DNA from: CAZPHU01 sp964586285
GTDB taxonomy: Bacteria > Fibrobacterota > Chitinivibrionia > Chitinivibrionales > CAYFVL01
Assembly (NCBI GenBank): GCA_964586285.1
Contig: CAZPHU010000010.1
Coordinates: 1-61,244 of the forward strand
Direction of reading: 5' to 3'
Length of the DNA: 61,244 nucleotides
Of the stretch, positions 35,058-45,085 are shown piece by piece. The stretch's first letter is position 1. Every line of letters starts with the position of its first letter. A program made the position numbers and the translations under genes. Under the pieces are notes generated by a model that ran no database searches, was not told where the DNA came from, and was given only the letters and a program-made list of their open reading frames with translations.

Positions 35058-35866
35058 TGTCTGTTAAGAAAACAATTTTGCTCACAAATGATGACGGATA
35101 TGCTGCTGTTGGAATAGCTTCGCTTTATGCGGCACTGTCCCCCTATTATTCCGTCACCGTTATTGCTCCCGAATTGGAGCAAAGCGGAGTGGGCCACGCA
35201 TTTTCCTACAATAGTCCTCTTTTTTATCGACCGATACCTCAAAAAGCAGGTATACCCGGATATATAGTTTCCGGAACACCCTCTGATTGTGTAAAATTCG
35301 GTGTGGTTCATATATTGAAATCCAAACCGGACATAGTAATTTCCGGTATGAACGTCGGAGAAAATTCCGGCATTTCCGTTTTTTATTCAGGTACGGTTGC
35401 TGGAGCACGCGAGGGAGCTTTTTGGCAGATACCAAGCATTGCCTTTTCACTTTCGGAAAATGCCTCTGCTTATTTGGATGACTATTCGATAGTTGCTGTA
35501 AAAATACTCGAAAAGATAGTTACCATAGATGAGAAATATTTCGCCGAAACAGTCCATAACCGAGTATTTTTTAACGTAAATTTTCCATCATGTAAGACTC
35601 AGGAATGTAAAGGAATTCGTGCTACGCGTCAAAGCCTTGCATTTTTCGAAGACCGATATATTTCTCGTAAGCAAGACGACGGGACTGAGGAATTCTGGTT
35701 GTCGGGAGAGAAGAAGGGGCTTGAGGAAAGCGAAAAATATGATTCCCGTGCTCTTGAGAATGGATATATAACAGTTACACCGCTGAATTGCGACGCAACG
35801 TCTCATACGGCTATCGATCACCTTGCCGGATTGGAAAATGAAAGTTTGAGGGAGAATGCATTATGA
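35057..35866 (+). CDS. surE: 5'/3'-nucleotidase SurE
   Basis: Metal-dependent nucleoside monophosphatase, often linked to stress survival. The 269 residues have the SurE metal site: TNDDGY near the N-terminus, the serine in ELEQSGVGHAFS and the asparagine in SGMNVGEN, followed by FYSGTVAGAREG. Family length is about 250. It overlaps gyrB by one base and gyrA by four, so it is translated as part of the gyrase operon. That position is unusual; surE more often sits near pcm, nlpD or rpoS-related genes. Confidence 0.96.
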   Translation: MSVKKTILLTNDDGYAAVGIASLYAALSPYYSVTVIAPELEQSGVGHAFSYNSPLFYRPIPQKAGIPGYIVSGTPSDCVKFGVVHILKSKPDIVISGMNVGENSGISVFYSGTVAGAREGAFWQIPSIAFSLSENASAYLDDYSIVAVKILEKIVTIDEKYFAETVHNRVFFNVNFPSCKTQECKGIRATRQSLAFFEDRYISRKQDDGTEEFWLSGEKKGLEESEKYDSRALENGYITVTPLNCDATSHTAIDHLAGLENESLRENAL

Positions 35867-38397
35867 ATGAATCTGGTCTTCAAAGTTCAATATTCATTGA
35901 AGACGAGATGCAGAAATCGTATCTGGCATACTCAATGAGTATGATCACATCTCGTGCTCTTCCGGATGTACGCGATGGATTGAAACCGGTCCATCGGCGG
36001 GTAATGTTCGGAATGAATGAACTGAACCTTCAACACAACAGAGCGCCGAAAAAGTGTGCGCGCGTTGTTGGGGATGTTATTGGTAAATATCACCCGCATG
36101 GTGATGCGGCAGTGTACGATGCACTCGTTCGTCTCGCGCAGGATTTTTCGATGCGCTACAGAATGGTGGAAGGTCAGGGAAACTTTGGATCAATAGACGG
36201 TGATCCTCCGGCAGCCATGAGATATACCGAATGTCGGATGACAAGCCTTGCCGAAGAGATGCTTGCGGATTTGGACAAAGAGACCGTAAATTGGGCTCCA
36301 AACTACGATGATTCGATGAAAGAGCCGGTTGTTTTACCGTCAAAAGTACCTTTTCTTTTAGTAAACGGTAGTACCGGAATCGCTGTAGGAATGGCCACCA
36401 ATATGGCGCCTCATAATCTTGGTGAAGTTGTTGATGCTGTAACTGCGGTGATAGAAAACCCGGATATCGATATCGGTGAACTGGTAAAATTTATTCCCGG
36501 TCCCGATTTTCCAACCGGAGGCGTGATATTCGGGCGTTCCGGAATACTTGATGCATACAAAACAGGTAGAGGTAAAGTCATTGTCAGAGCACGTGCGGAG
36601 GTTGAGCGCACAGAAAACGATAGAGAGCAGATTATCATAACGGAAATACCGTATATGGTAAATAAATCGAATCTGCTGGAAAAAATGGCTGATCTTGTGC
36701 GCAACAAATCCATTGAAGGAATATCGTTTTTACGAGACGAATCCGATCGTCGAGGACTTCGAATAGTTGTAGGACTAAAAAAAGAGGCATACGGAGATAT
36801 AGTTTTAAATAAACTTTATAAGTATACTCAGCTACAGACAACTTTCGGTATAAACAGCCTTGCTTTGGTAGACCTGCAGCCGCGGCAATTAAATCTCAAA
36901 GAAATAATACAACATTTCGTCAACCATCGTCATGAGGTTGTAACCAGAAGAACAGAATATGAACTTCGTAAAGCTGAAGAGAGGGCTCATATTCTCGAAG
37001 GGTTAAAAATTGCACTGGACAATATTGATGAAATAGTTGCCCTAATCAGAGCATCGAATTCCGGTGAAGAAGCACATGGAAAATTAGTCGAAAGGTTTAA
37101 TTTATCCGATGTTCAGGCGAAGGCCATTTTGGATATGCGTCTGCAGCGACTGACGGGATTAGAGAGAGAAAAAATTGAAGAAGAATACCGGTCGCTCATG
37201 GAGCAGATTGCCGAATTCAAGGATATTCTCGCTAATCGTGAACGCCGCATGACAATAATTCAGGATGAGCTGATCGATATTAAAAAAAGATTTGGAGATG
37301 AACGTCGCACCGATATCGTCGATGCCGTTGGTGATGTTGATATTGAAGATATGATTGCCGATGAGGATATGGTAATTACCATGTCTCACTCCGGTTATAT
37401 AAAAAGGTGTGCTCTGACAACATACAGATCGCAGGGAAGAGGTGGCCGCGGTGTCAGAGGAATGGACTCAAAAGAAGATGATTTTATTGAGACCTTGTTT
37501 GTAGCCTCAGCACATTCCAATATTCTCTTTTTCACCAATCTTGGAAGATGTTACCGGCTTAAAGTATATCAGATACCCGAGGCCGGCAGACAGTCACGGG
37601 GAAGACCGATTGTAAATGTTTTACAACTTCGTGAAGATGAATTTGTCGCTGCTTTCGTTCCAGTAAAGGAATTTGACGACGGACATTTTATTGTTGCGGC
37701 TACCGCAAAGGGAATTATTAACAAACAGCCGCTAAAGGCATATGCTAATGTTCGCAGAGACGGCATAAATGCAATTAATCTTGACGATGACGACAAGCTG
37801 ATTAATTGTGCTCTTACCGACGGGAATCGCGACGTCATTTTAGGAACGAAGAACGGCCAGGCTGTTCGGTTCAATGAAAGTGTCGTCCGCGAACTCGGTA
37901 GAAATACAAGAGGAGTCAGAGGAATCATGCTTCGATCGGGAGATGTTCTGGTTAGTATGATAGTTGTTACCGAAGAAGATCATGTTTTGACTGTTACTGA
38001 GCGGGGTTTTGGAAAAAGAACTCCGGTATCCGAATACAGGCAGACAAATCGCGGCGGAATCGGTATCATTAACATCAAAGAGTCTACCCGAAACGGAAAA
38101 GTTGTCGGAATACGGCGAGTCAAGGCAGAAGAAGCAGATACTTTGGATGTAATGCTTATTACACGTAACGGTATAATTATCCGAAGTGATGTTGGTATGA
38201 TTTCGGTAATCGGCAGAAATACTCAAGGTGTAAAACTCATAAGCCTTGCGAAGAGCGATGAGGTTGTAGATGTTGCCGTATGTCAAAAAGAGAACGGTGA
38301 AACTGAACCTGAAGATGAAACACAGGTTGAAAGCGCCGATAATGAAAATGGACAGACTGATTCTGATTCTTATGATGAACCAGAGAATAATCAGTAA
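35863..38397 (+). CDS. gyrA: DNA gyrase subunit A
   Basis: DNA-cleaving subunit of gyrase. The 844 residues include PDVRDGLKPVHRRV, KYHPHGDAAVYDALVR, the catalytic tyrosine in PAAMRYTECRMT, and six C-terminal beta-pinwheel repeats with the gyrase box QGRGGRGVRG. The quinolone-region serine (Ser83 in E. coli) is alanine here, while the aspartate at 87 is kept; alanine at this site lowers quinolone sensitivity in some other bacteria. The C-terminal tail is acidic. A strong terminator follows, which closes the operon. Confidence 0.98.
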   Translation: MNESGLQSSIFIEDEMQKSYLAYSMSMITSRALPDVRDGLKPVHRRVMFGMNELNLQHNRAPKKCARVVGDVIGKYHPHGDAAVYDALVRLAQDFSMRYRMVEGQGNFGSIDGDPPAAMRYTECRMTSLAEEMLADLDKETVNWAPNYDDSMKEPVVLPSKVPFLLVNGSTGIAVGMATNMAPHNLGEVVDAVTAVIENPDIDIGELVKFIPGPDFPTGGVIFGRSGILDAYKTGRGKVIVRARAEVERTENDREQIIITEIPYMVNKSNLLEKMADLVRNKSIEGISFLRDESDRRGLRIVVGLKKEAYGDIVLNKLYKYTQLQTTFGINSLALVDLQPRQLNLKEIIQHFVNHRHEVVTRRTEYELRKAEERAHILEGLKIALDNIDEIVALIRASNSGEEAHGKLVERFNLSDVQAKAILDMRLQRLTGLEREKIEEEYRSLMEQIAEFKDILANRERRMTIIQDELIDIKKRFGDERRTDIVDAVGDVDIEDMIADEDMVITMSHSGYIKRCALTTYRSQGRGGRGVRGMDSKEDDFIETLFVASAHSNILFFTNLGRCYRLKVYQIPEAGRQSRGRPIVNVLQLREDEFVAAFVPVKEFDDGHFIVAATAKGIINKQPLKAYANVRRDGINAINLDDDDKLINCALTDGNRDVILGTKNGQAVRFNESVVRELGRNTRGVRGIMLRSGDVLVSMIVVTEEDHVLTVTERGFGKRTPVSEYRQTNRGGIGIINIKESTRNGKVVGIRRVKAEEADTLDVMLITRNGIIIRSDVGMISVIGRNTQGVKLISLAKSDEVVDVAVCQKENGETEPEDETQVESADNENGQTDSDSYDEPENNQ

Positions 38398-38423
38398 CTA
38401 AAAAGAAAACAGAAGCAAAAAAA

Positions 38424-38452
38424 AGCCTGTAGTTTTTTACAGGCTTTTTTTT
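38424..38452. terminator. Bidirectional terminator between gyrA and the SLBB exporter gene
   Basis: AGCCTGTA / TACAGGCT stem with a T-tract on the plus side and an A-tract before it, so it would work on both strands for the convergent genes. Confidence 0.88.
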
Positions 38453-38471
38453 CTATCATTCAAGAAGCGGA

Positions 38472-40955
38472 CTAATTTGATCTGTCTATCAGATTAATAA
38501 CAGCGGCTGTTGCTATGGTCGATTCGGATATAGCCCTCACTACATCAAGAAATACTCTATAACCGTCAACATATTTGATCTTTTGCGGTATTACAACCAC
38601 ATCACCCGGCTCCAGCGTATATTTGTGAACGTTGCGCATTCCGTCGGTTATAACATTTCCGTTTGCTTTTATGACGTATATGTTTTTCTTATCGGCGGTG
38701 CTTTTAAGACCTCCGGAAAGATTAATGTAGTGAGATACTTTGGTTTTTCTCGGCTCATATCGATAGGTGGATGGATTAAAAACTTCCCCCAGAGTCGATA
38801 CCGTGTTAAGTTTCTTTGGGATAATTAACTGGTCCCCATTTTCGAGGAGAAAATCGTTATAGCTTTCTTTTTCCTCAAGATTTATAACAACTCTTCCAAT
38901 AGGTTCGATATTTCGCAACCTTTCGAGGACCGCCAGTTGTTGTTGCATAAGTACCTGTGCTTCCTGGGCGGTTTCCTTAGCGGCCATTTGTATGGCTAAA
39001 CGACTTACATCTCCTTCTAATTGACGTATGTATTCCTGATTTCTGTTTTTCTCCATTTTTTTAACCGATTCACGAGAGAAAACCGCCGCGCTAAGATATG
39101 CGTCGGATGTGAATCCTCCCGCCCGTTTGATAACATCACCAAGGTTCTCATTGTCAAGAATTACATACTCTCCGGGATATACAAATTCTCCCTTGAGTGT
39201 AATGGTTTTCTTTTCGTGCCATCCTCTCTTTGCCCTGATAAAAACATGATCTGCTTTATTTAGCGTAATGTTTTCTTTTTCATCTCCGGTCATGGCACAT
39301 TCTACACAGAAGGAAACTTTTTGAACCGAAACGGTATCTCCCTGAAAAACGCGTCTATACAGTTCACCTCTTTCGGTGCTCGCCGCTTCGCTGAGTCCTC
39401 CCGCCTGCAAAATCAAATCCTTGATGTGCATGTTTTCAAGAAGCCTGTACTCTCCCGGATTTGTAACTGCTCCGCTTATGTTTACCTTTCTGTTAGGCTC
39501 GAAAAAATCCCTATGGTAAACAGTTATAATATCTCCAGGTTTAATGGGTATATTGTCAGGACCTTGCTGATCGGTCAAGGCTTTCCCCAATTCAAAGCTC
39601 ACGATCTGCTTGTCGTATGTAGGAAATATCCTTCTTTTTACAGAGGCATAATCCAGGTATGTTTCGGGATATAAGTCATTGAATCCGTCAATTATGTCGG
39701 TAATTTTCATACCGTCGGTAAATTCATATTTTCCGGGTCGTAAAACATTTCCCTCAAGATAGACCGCGTTGGGATCGGTTACAACAACCGGAAAAACCCT
39801 CACGACATCACCATCTTGAATTTTAAAGTCGGGCAGCTTTCCGTCTTCCGGCACCTTCAGGTCAAGAACGGCTCGATAGTTGTTGTCCTGAAATCTGTCT
39901 ATTTGTATTCTGTTTGTCCATGCGGCGGGTAATAATCCTCCGGCAAGAGAGACAAGGTCATTAAGAGTGGTGTTTTCCCTTATTTCGTAGAGAGCACTTC
40001 GGCGTACATTACCTGCTATAGCCGCCATTTTTTCAACGACCGGAACAACCAGAACATCATTCGTCTTTAGCCGTGTATTGCCGAAGTTGTTGCCCGATAA
40101 AAGGAAATCATACATATCGAGCTTTTTTACAAGTCTGCCATTACGCCTAAGCTCTATGTTTCGTAAAGAACCCATTTTGGCTATACCGCCCGCGGCAAAC
40201 AAGGCATTGGTAGCGTTTGATAAAGCGCTTATGGTATACTGGCCCGGCTGATTTACCTCACCGACAATCATTACAGTCAGGGAGTTAAGTTGTCCCATGT
40301 TAACGGTAGCCTTTACTCCTTCAATGGTTTCGAGGCGCTCTGTAAGTGTCTTTTGCATTACACTGAAAGGTGTTCCCGCAACCATTATGGGGCCCAGTCG
40401 AGGTAAATTCAGGCTACCGTCTCGTTCTACTTTTATTCTGTGGCTCTCGTTTAGGCGTCCCCACATGCTGATCACAACTTCATCTCCTGTCGATACAGGA
40501 TAATCCGCCGGGACAGATAGTTGCCCATTTTGCGAAAAGGTTAATCTTTTCTTATCACTGAAAACATCGTGGCCGAAAACCTGGATTTTAGAAAGCACGG
40601 TATCAGGATTAATGAAGTCTCCCCTGACAATTCTTTCATAAACCGATGAGGGTAATGACGCGTCGACCTTGCCGCTGTCAACAGTATCATTTACAAAATT
40701 TTGACTGTCCTCACCGACCGTATCATTAGGGTTATATTGACGGTCTTTAAAAGATTCAAGCTTGGAGAGAACGGATGTTGATTGATTAACACCCGCATCC
40801 TGAAGCTGTTGCTGTAACTGTTGATAATTGCCTTTATTTACCGATCCCAAATCCGGCACGATACCGGTTGGCAAGTTATTTACCGTCGATTGTGAATGAA
40901 CTGGTGAAAACAGGGCGAAAAATAATCCAAAAACCAGGCAGAGACGATTAATCAT
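38472..40955 (-). CDS. Polysaccharide export protein with SLBB domains (Wza-like)
   Basis: Outer-membrane or periplasmic channel component for capsule or exopolysaccharide secretion. From ATG 40955 (AGAGG six bases upstream) it has 827 residues with a cleavable signal ending near PVHSQ. The polysaccharide-export domain is at about 140-230 (YPVSTGDEVVISMWGRL, DGSLNLPRLGPI). Several SLBB repeats follow (VNQPGQYTISALSNATNALFAAGG; VRRSALYEI; VLRPGKYEFTDGMKITDII; VTNPGEYRLLENMHIKDLI; FVYPGEYVI; VFNPSTYRYE). No lipobox and no final amphipathic helix like that of Wza is evident. Length and repeat number are larger than Wza (about 380). It overlaps the sugar dehydrogenase gene by 8 bases, indicating one surface-polysaccharide unit. 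Confidence 0.88.
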   Translation of the reverse strand: MINRLCLVFGLFFALFSPVHSQSTVNNLPTGIVPDLGSVNKGNYQQLQQQLQDAGVNQSTSVLSKLESFKDRQYNPNDTVGEDSQNFVNDTVDSGKVDASLPSSVYERIVRGDFINPDTVLSKIQVFGHDVFSDKKRLTFSQNGQLSVPADYPVSTGDEVVISMWGRLNESHRIKVERDGSLNLPRLGPIMVAGTPFSVMQKTLTERLETIEGVKATVNMGQLNSLTVMIVGEVNQPGQYTISALSNATNALFAAGGIAKMGSLRNIELRRNGRLVKKLDMYDFLLSGNNFGNTRLKTNDVLVVPVVEKMAAIAGNVRRSALYEIRENTTLNDLVSLAGGLLPAAWTNRIQIDRFQDNNYRAVLDLKVPEDGKLPDFKIQDGDVVRVFPVVVTDPNAVYLEGNVLRPGKYEFTDGMKITDIIDGFNDLYPETYLDYASVKRRIFPTYDKQIVSFELGKALTDQQGPDNIPIKPGDIITVYHRDFFEPNRKVNISGAVTNPGEYRLLENMHIKDLILQAGGLSEAASTERGELYRRVFQGDTVSVQKVSFCVECAMTGDEKENITLNKADHVFIRAKRGWHEKKTITLKGEFVYPGEYVILDNENLGDVIKRAGGFTSDAYLSAAVFSRESVKKMEKNRNQEYIRQLEGDVSRLAIQMAAKETAQEAQVLMQQQLAVLERLRNIEPIGRVVINLEEKESYNDFLLENGDQLIIPKKLNTVSTLGEVFNPSTYRYEPRKTKVSHYINLSGGLKSTADKKNIYVIKANGNVITDGMRNVHKYTLEPGDVVVIPQKIKYVDGYRVFLDVVRAISESTIATAAVINLIDRSN

Positions 40956-42192
40956 TAAAAACCTCTTTAAGATCGAATAATATTCCATTCGGCTTTAAAA
41001 AAGAACGAATGCCGGATTGGCCAAGCTCCATGAATTGTCTGTGTTTAACGGCAAGTATCACGGCATTATAGTTTTCCTGCTTAGGCTGCTCAACAAGTTG
41101 TACACAATACTCCTTGCTGACTTCCTGAACATCGGCTACGGGATCCCAGACATCGCACAAAATATTGAAAGCTTTGAGTTCTTCTACTATGTCTATAACC
41201 CGCGTGTTTCTGACATCGGGTACATTTTCCTTGAATGTGAATCCCAAGATTAGAACTCTGGCTTCACCTATGTTATGCTTTCGCATAACCATGTCCTTGA
41301 TCAACTCACGAGCATAGTATCTTCCCATGGCATCATTGATGCGGCGACCCGCCATTATAATCTGCGGATGATGTCCAACCTCTTCGGCCTTATAGGCCAG
41401 GTAATACGGATCTACGCCGATACAATGCCCGCCGACCAAACCAGGTTCAAAAGGAAGAAAGTTCCATTTTGTTTTCGCGGCCTCAAGTACTTCCTTTGTT
41501 GAGATCCCAAGTTTGTCGAATATGATCCTCAACTCGTTCATGAGTGCAATGTTAATATCACGTTGAGTATTTTCGATAACTTTGGCAGCTTCTCCTACTT
41601 TAATACTTGAGGCTTTAAAAACGCCTGCTTCAACGGCTGCTCCATACACCGTCGCAACTTTCTCCAAAGTATCTTGCGTATCGGCGGAAACGACTTTGGT
41701 TATACTTTTAAAGGTATGAACCTTGTCTCCGGGGTTAATTCTCTCCGGTGAATAGCCGACATTGAAATCTTTTTTCCAGGTCAGGCCGGAGGCTTTTTCC
41801 AGTGCAGGAACGCACTCATCTTCGGTAACGCCGGGATAAACGGTAGATTCAAAAACAATTATCGTACCTTTTGACATGTACTTGCCCACCGTTGCGCTGG
41901 CACTGAGCAGTGGAGTCAACTTTGGTCTCTTGTGGGAATCTATCGGCGTAGGGACCGCGACAATCACAAATTCACAATCGCCTATAACCGCGGGATCGGC
42001 CGTGTACGTTAGAGGCGAGGCTTGAAGGTCTTGATCGGATATCTCACCATTTGGATCCTTGCCCTTTTTTAAGACTTCTATACGAGTTAGACTGATATCA
42101 AAACCGACTACCTCGAAGTGTTTCGACATTTCTACAGCCAGAGGCAAACCTACATAACCAAGCCCTACCACACAAATTTTTGGTGAATACAT
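40948..42192 (-). CDS. Nucleotide-sugar 6-dehydrogenase (WbpA/TviB type)
   Basis: NAD-dependent enzyme oxidising a UDP-hexosamine such as UDP-GlcNAc or UDP-GalNAc to its uronic acid. The 414 residues start with the Rossmann motif CVVGLGYVGLPLAV, carry FESTVYPGVTED, GYSPERINPGD, KVIENTQRDINIALMNEL, and the catalytic cysteine in PGLVGGHCIGVDPYYL. The last motif is typical of WbpA/TviB/VipA enzymes rather than plain UDP-glucose dehydrogenase. ATG 42192 is preferred to the TTG at 42201, which is too close to AAGGAG. It overlaps the SLBB exporter gene and has a 120-base upstream gap that could hold a promoter. Confidence 0.92.
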   Translation of the reverse strand: MYSPKICVVGLGYVGLPLAVEMSKHFEVVGFDISLTRIEVLKKGKDPNGEISDQDLQASPLTYTADPAVIGDCEFVIVAVPTPIDSHKRPKLTPLLSASATVGKYMSKGTIIVFESTVYPGVTEDECVPALEKASGLTWKKDFNVGYSPERINPGDKVHTFKSITKVVSADTQDTLEKVATVYGAAVEAGVFKASSIKVGEAAKVIENTQRDINIALMNELRIIFDKLGISTKEVLEAAKTKWNFLPFEPGLVGGHCIGVDPYYLAYKAEEVGHHPQIIMAGRRINDAMGRYYARELIKDMVMRKHNIGEARVLILGFTFKENVPDVRNTRVIDIVEELKAFNILCDVWDPVADVQEVSKEYCVQLVEQPKQENYNAVILAVKHRQFMELGQSGIRSFLKPNGILFDLKEVFND

Positions 42193-42312
42193 ATCCTTCA
42201 AACTCCTTATAATTGGTGAAGCACTGTTTCAGACACAGATTAATAAACCGGATCAGACCCACAGAAACTTAAAAACAATGGTTTAACCTGTCTTTTTGCA
42301 TGATAGCGAAAG

Positions 42313-43011
42313 TTATGCCGAATATCGCCATGCCTTGGGTTTAACCGCATTATCGGTGCCGGCGATTATTTTTCCTCTGTCGAGAATAAGCCGGCGGTAA
42401 TGAAACGTGTTGACCAGATGGAGATCATGAGTCGCCATAATTACAGTTGTTCCCCAGCTGTTTATTGTGCGCAAAAGCTGAAATATATCCTGCGATACCC
42501 CGATATCAAGATTGCCTGTAGGCTCATCGGCCAACAGTACATCAGGATCATTCACTATTGCTCGAGCTATACAAACCCTCTGCTGTTCACCTCCGGAGAG
42601 TTGGCTCGGAAAATAGGAGCATTTATGAGCTAGACCGGTTTGCGCCAGAACCTGAAATACTTTTCTTTTAACTGCTCTTTCTTTTGCTCCCGTTACACGC
42701 ATCGCAAAGGCTACATTTTCAAATACATCCCGATCGTGCAGAAGTCTGAAATCCTGAAAAACAATTCCCAGTTTTCGACGAAGTCGGGGTATATGCTTTC
42801 TTCGCATGTATTTAGAATCGAATCCGCACACGAAAACCTGCCCTGTACTTGGCAATTCCTCCATGTATATGTGCTTTAGAAGCGTTGTTTTACCGGCACC
42901 GCTTGCACCGGTTAGAATAACAAACTCGCTTTTGTCGATAAACAGGCTGACATCACTGAGAGCCTGAAACTGTTTATCGTACATTTTACTTACATGCGAG
43001 AATTGAATCAC
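42313..43011 (-). CDS. ftsE: Cell division ATP-binding protein FtsE
   Basis: ABC-type ATPase that with FtsX controls septal peptidoglycan hydrolases. The 232 residues include Walker A GASGAGKTT at about 35-43, the Q-loop region GIVFQDFRLLHDRDVFENVAF (typical of FtsE), signature LSGGEQQR, Walker B VLLADEPTGNLD and the switch histidine MATHD. Normally ftsX follows directly, but here a nucleotide-sugar dehydrogenase does, and no permease-like frame is near. It overlaps the methyltransferase gene upstream by four bases. A LolD-like or other ABC role is possible, but the residues after the Q-loop favour FtsE. Confidence 0.88.
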   Translation of the reverse strand: MIQFSHVSKMYDKQFQALSDVSLFIDKSEFVILTGASGAGKTTLLKHIYMEELPSTGQVFVCGFDSKYMRRKHIPRLRRKLGIVFQDFRLLHDRDVFENVAFAMRVTGAKERAVKRKVFQVLAQTGLAHKCSYFPSQLSGGEQQRVCIARAIVNDPDVLLADEPTGNLDIGVSQDIFQLLRTINSWGTTVIMATHDLHLVNTFHYRRLILDRGKIIAGTDNAVKPKAWRYSA

Positions 43012-43796
43012 GTTTCTTTCTTTCGCAACAGGAAATGAATGCGCTCGGACCTTTTAGACGCCGGCTTGGTTGAAAAGCCGTCCCATATACCTTCTATCGT
43101 AAAAAGCTTTTTTGGTATTCTTTTTTTTATCTCGGCGATCGAGAGAATCTTCTGGCAATGCCGTTCTTGATGTTTGGTGTAGAACCGCAAATCATCCGAG
43201 TCTCTCAAAAATATGGTAAAATCATTAAACTGCATCCTCTGAAGCCTGTCATAGAAACTGTGCCGAACATAATAAGCATCACCAAAGTCTTCGCAATCAA
43301 AATAGTCTTCGAAATTATCCTGAGAGTTTGCCTCTGTTGTTACATCAAAGAGAAACAGCCCATTTTCTTTTGTACACTCATATACCTGTTTAAATAAGGA
43401 GCTGTATGATTCCCCGGATTTTAAGTAGTTTATCCCGTCATACAAAAAAATTACCATGTCGAAGCGCTTAACAAGCGGCAAATGCAGGCCGTCCGCACAA
43501 AAAAAGGAAAGGCCGCGGTTGCCACGAGCCTGGAGACACATGGAAAAGGAAAGATCGGAACCGGTGTAAGAAAACCCGTCGTTTTTCAACAGTTCTCCCA
43601 GGGAACCGGTCCCGCCCCCGATTTCAAAAATATCGGCACTTTCTGCATCTAGAAATTTTCTTACAACTCTCTTTATCAATGCTCTCCATAGATTGTAATC
43701 TACATGAGACATCAATCTGTCATAAACAGGTGCCAGTGCGCAATACGGAGTTGTTTTCTTTATAGTCGAATATCTACGTATAATTCCCGGCGCCAT
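43008..43796 (-). CDS. SAM-dependent class I methyltransferase
   Basis: 262 residues with the SAM-binding loop IFEIGGGTGSLGELL (about 56-70), the acidic end of strand two (SDLSFSMCL), and FDMVIFLYDGINYL and KENGLFLFDVTTE further on, as in the methyltransferase 11/25 families. Substrate unknown. The last part resembles small-molecule rather than RNA methyltransferases. It overlaps the preceding SurA-like gene by 37 bases and ftsE by four, so it is embedded in an envelope operon. Confidence 0.85.
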   Translation of the reverse strand: MAPGIIRRYSTIKKTTPYCALAPVYDRLMSHVDYNLWRALIKRVVRKFLDAESADIFEIGGGTGSLGELLKNDGFSYTGSDLSFSMCLQARGNRGLSFFCADGLHLPLVKRFDMVIFLYDGINYLKSGESYSSLFKQVYECTKENGLFLFDVTTEANSQDNFEDYFDCEDFGDAYYVRHSFYDRLQRMQFNDFTIFLRDSDDLRFYTKHQERHCQKILSIAEIKKRIPKKLFTIEGIWDGFSTKPASKRSERIHFLLRKKET

Positions 43797-45085
43797 TTCT
43801 CGACCAAAGATTTGAGTTTCTCCTGTGTAATCACTCGGCGAGCGATTTGAGCTATTTCATTGTAATCTTCTTCAAGAGTCAACTGTCTTTTTTCGGCGCG
43901 ATCATCGATGCGGTAAACACTCCAACCTCTGCCCTCACGTATCGGCGATGTGATTTGGCCGACTTCCATTTCCGAAATCACTTTTTTGAGCTGCGGGGAG
44001 AGTGCGTCCACACTTTTCCAACCAATGCTTCCATCACGCGACCGGGACACTTTGTCCGAGCTGTACTTATTAACAGCTGTTATGAAATCTTGTTGGTTTA
44101 GGCTGTTTTCGGCCAATGAATCGAGTATAGCCTTCTTATTCTCGACAGTCTCTTCATCAGCTTCGATTCCGATGAAAATCTGCTGGACCTCAACCTGCTG
44201 GTCTTTTTTACTCAATATTTTTACAATATGCCAGCCCAGACGTGTTTCAAAAGGTTCACTTACCTGTCCTACGCCCAGAGAAAAAATCTTCTCCTCAAAG
44301 GTAAGTTCAGAAAGAGTACCCTTTGCTATATACCCAAGATTTCCTCCGTTTTTGGCATTTGGCCCTTCGGAGTGCTCTTTGGCCAATTCGGCGAAATCTT
44401 GGCCGGAGTTGAGCTTTTGTTTTATTAAGCTGATTTCCTTATAGGTCTGTTCCCTGACTGACTGCGAAGGCGAAACGTCGATAAAGATCTTGGAGAGCTT
44501 TACACTCTTTCCGGTGGTGGGAAGGCTGTCTTTATACTGCTCATAAAAAGAGGCAACATCGTTTTTGGTTACCCGGCTTGATACATACATTTGTTGAACG
44601 TGCTGTCGAATGAGTTCCTGCTTAATCTGCCTTCGAAGCTCAGAGCGAAACTCCTGAACGTTCATGTTCTGCTGCTTTTGAAGCATCTGGCCGAATGTTT
44701 CCATATCGATTCCGTTTTGCTTGAGAATCATACTGATTCGGCTGTCAACCTCATTTTCGACATCCGAGGCCCTGATGTTGATATTTGTATCCTTTTCGGC
44801 CTTAACCAGAAGAACCTTTCCGTTTATAAGCTCTTCAAGCGCTCTTTTACGAAGCATATTGATAGTGAGTGAATCGGGTTCCTGCCCCATTTGATTTGCC
44901 AGCATGTAGGTAAAAGCTTCTACTTCCGAACGAAGGATAGTTGAATCACCTACTACTGCCGCAACCCCGTCGATTCGCTCCATGGCACCGGCGGTAAAAA
45001 CCAATAACAGTGCACAGAGACATGCGAATTTGCTTCTTTTGTTATTCCACAATGTCGCCGATTTCTTCTTCATTGATATCCTCAT
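43760..45085 (-). CDS. SurA-like periplasmic chaperone and peptidyl-prolyl isomerase
   Basis: Helps fold outer-membrane proteins in the periplasm. The 441 residues have a signal peptide (about 18-34), a SurA N-terminal domain (about 37-180: VAAVVGDSTILRSEVEAF, LRKRALEELINGKVLL), and two PpiC parvulin domains. The first (about 190-285) has AKEHSEGPNAKNGGNLGYIAKG and GWHIVKI; the second (about 296-400) is more divergent (KYSSDKVSRSRDGSIGW). It overlaps the upstream PpiC-type lipoprotein gene by 44 bases; the second ATG at 45073 is an alternative start. It is not beside lptD or pdxA as in E. coli, so I avoid the name surA. Confidence 0.9.
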   Translation of the reverse strand: MRISMKKKSATLWNNKRSKFACLCALLLVFTAGAMERIDGVAAVVGDSTILRSEVEAFTYMLANQMGQEPDSLTINMLRKRALEELINGKVLLVKAEKDTNINIRASDVENEVDSRISMILKQNGIDMETFGQMLQKQQNMNVQEFRSELRRQIKQELIRQHVQQMYVSSRVTKNDVASFYEQYKDSLPTTGKSVKLSKIFIDVSPSQSVREQTYKEISLIKQKLNSGQDFAELAKEHSEGPNAKNGGNLGYIAKGTLSELTFEEKIFSLGVGQVSEPFETRLGWHIVKILSKKDQQVEVQQIFIGIEADEETVENKKAILDSLAENSLNQQDFITAVNKYSSDKVSRSRDGSIGWKSVDALSPQLKKVISEMEVGQITSPIREGRGWSVYRIDDRAEKRQLTLEEDYNEIAQIARRVITQEKLKSLVEKWRRELYVDIRL

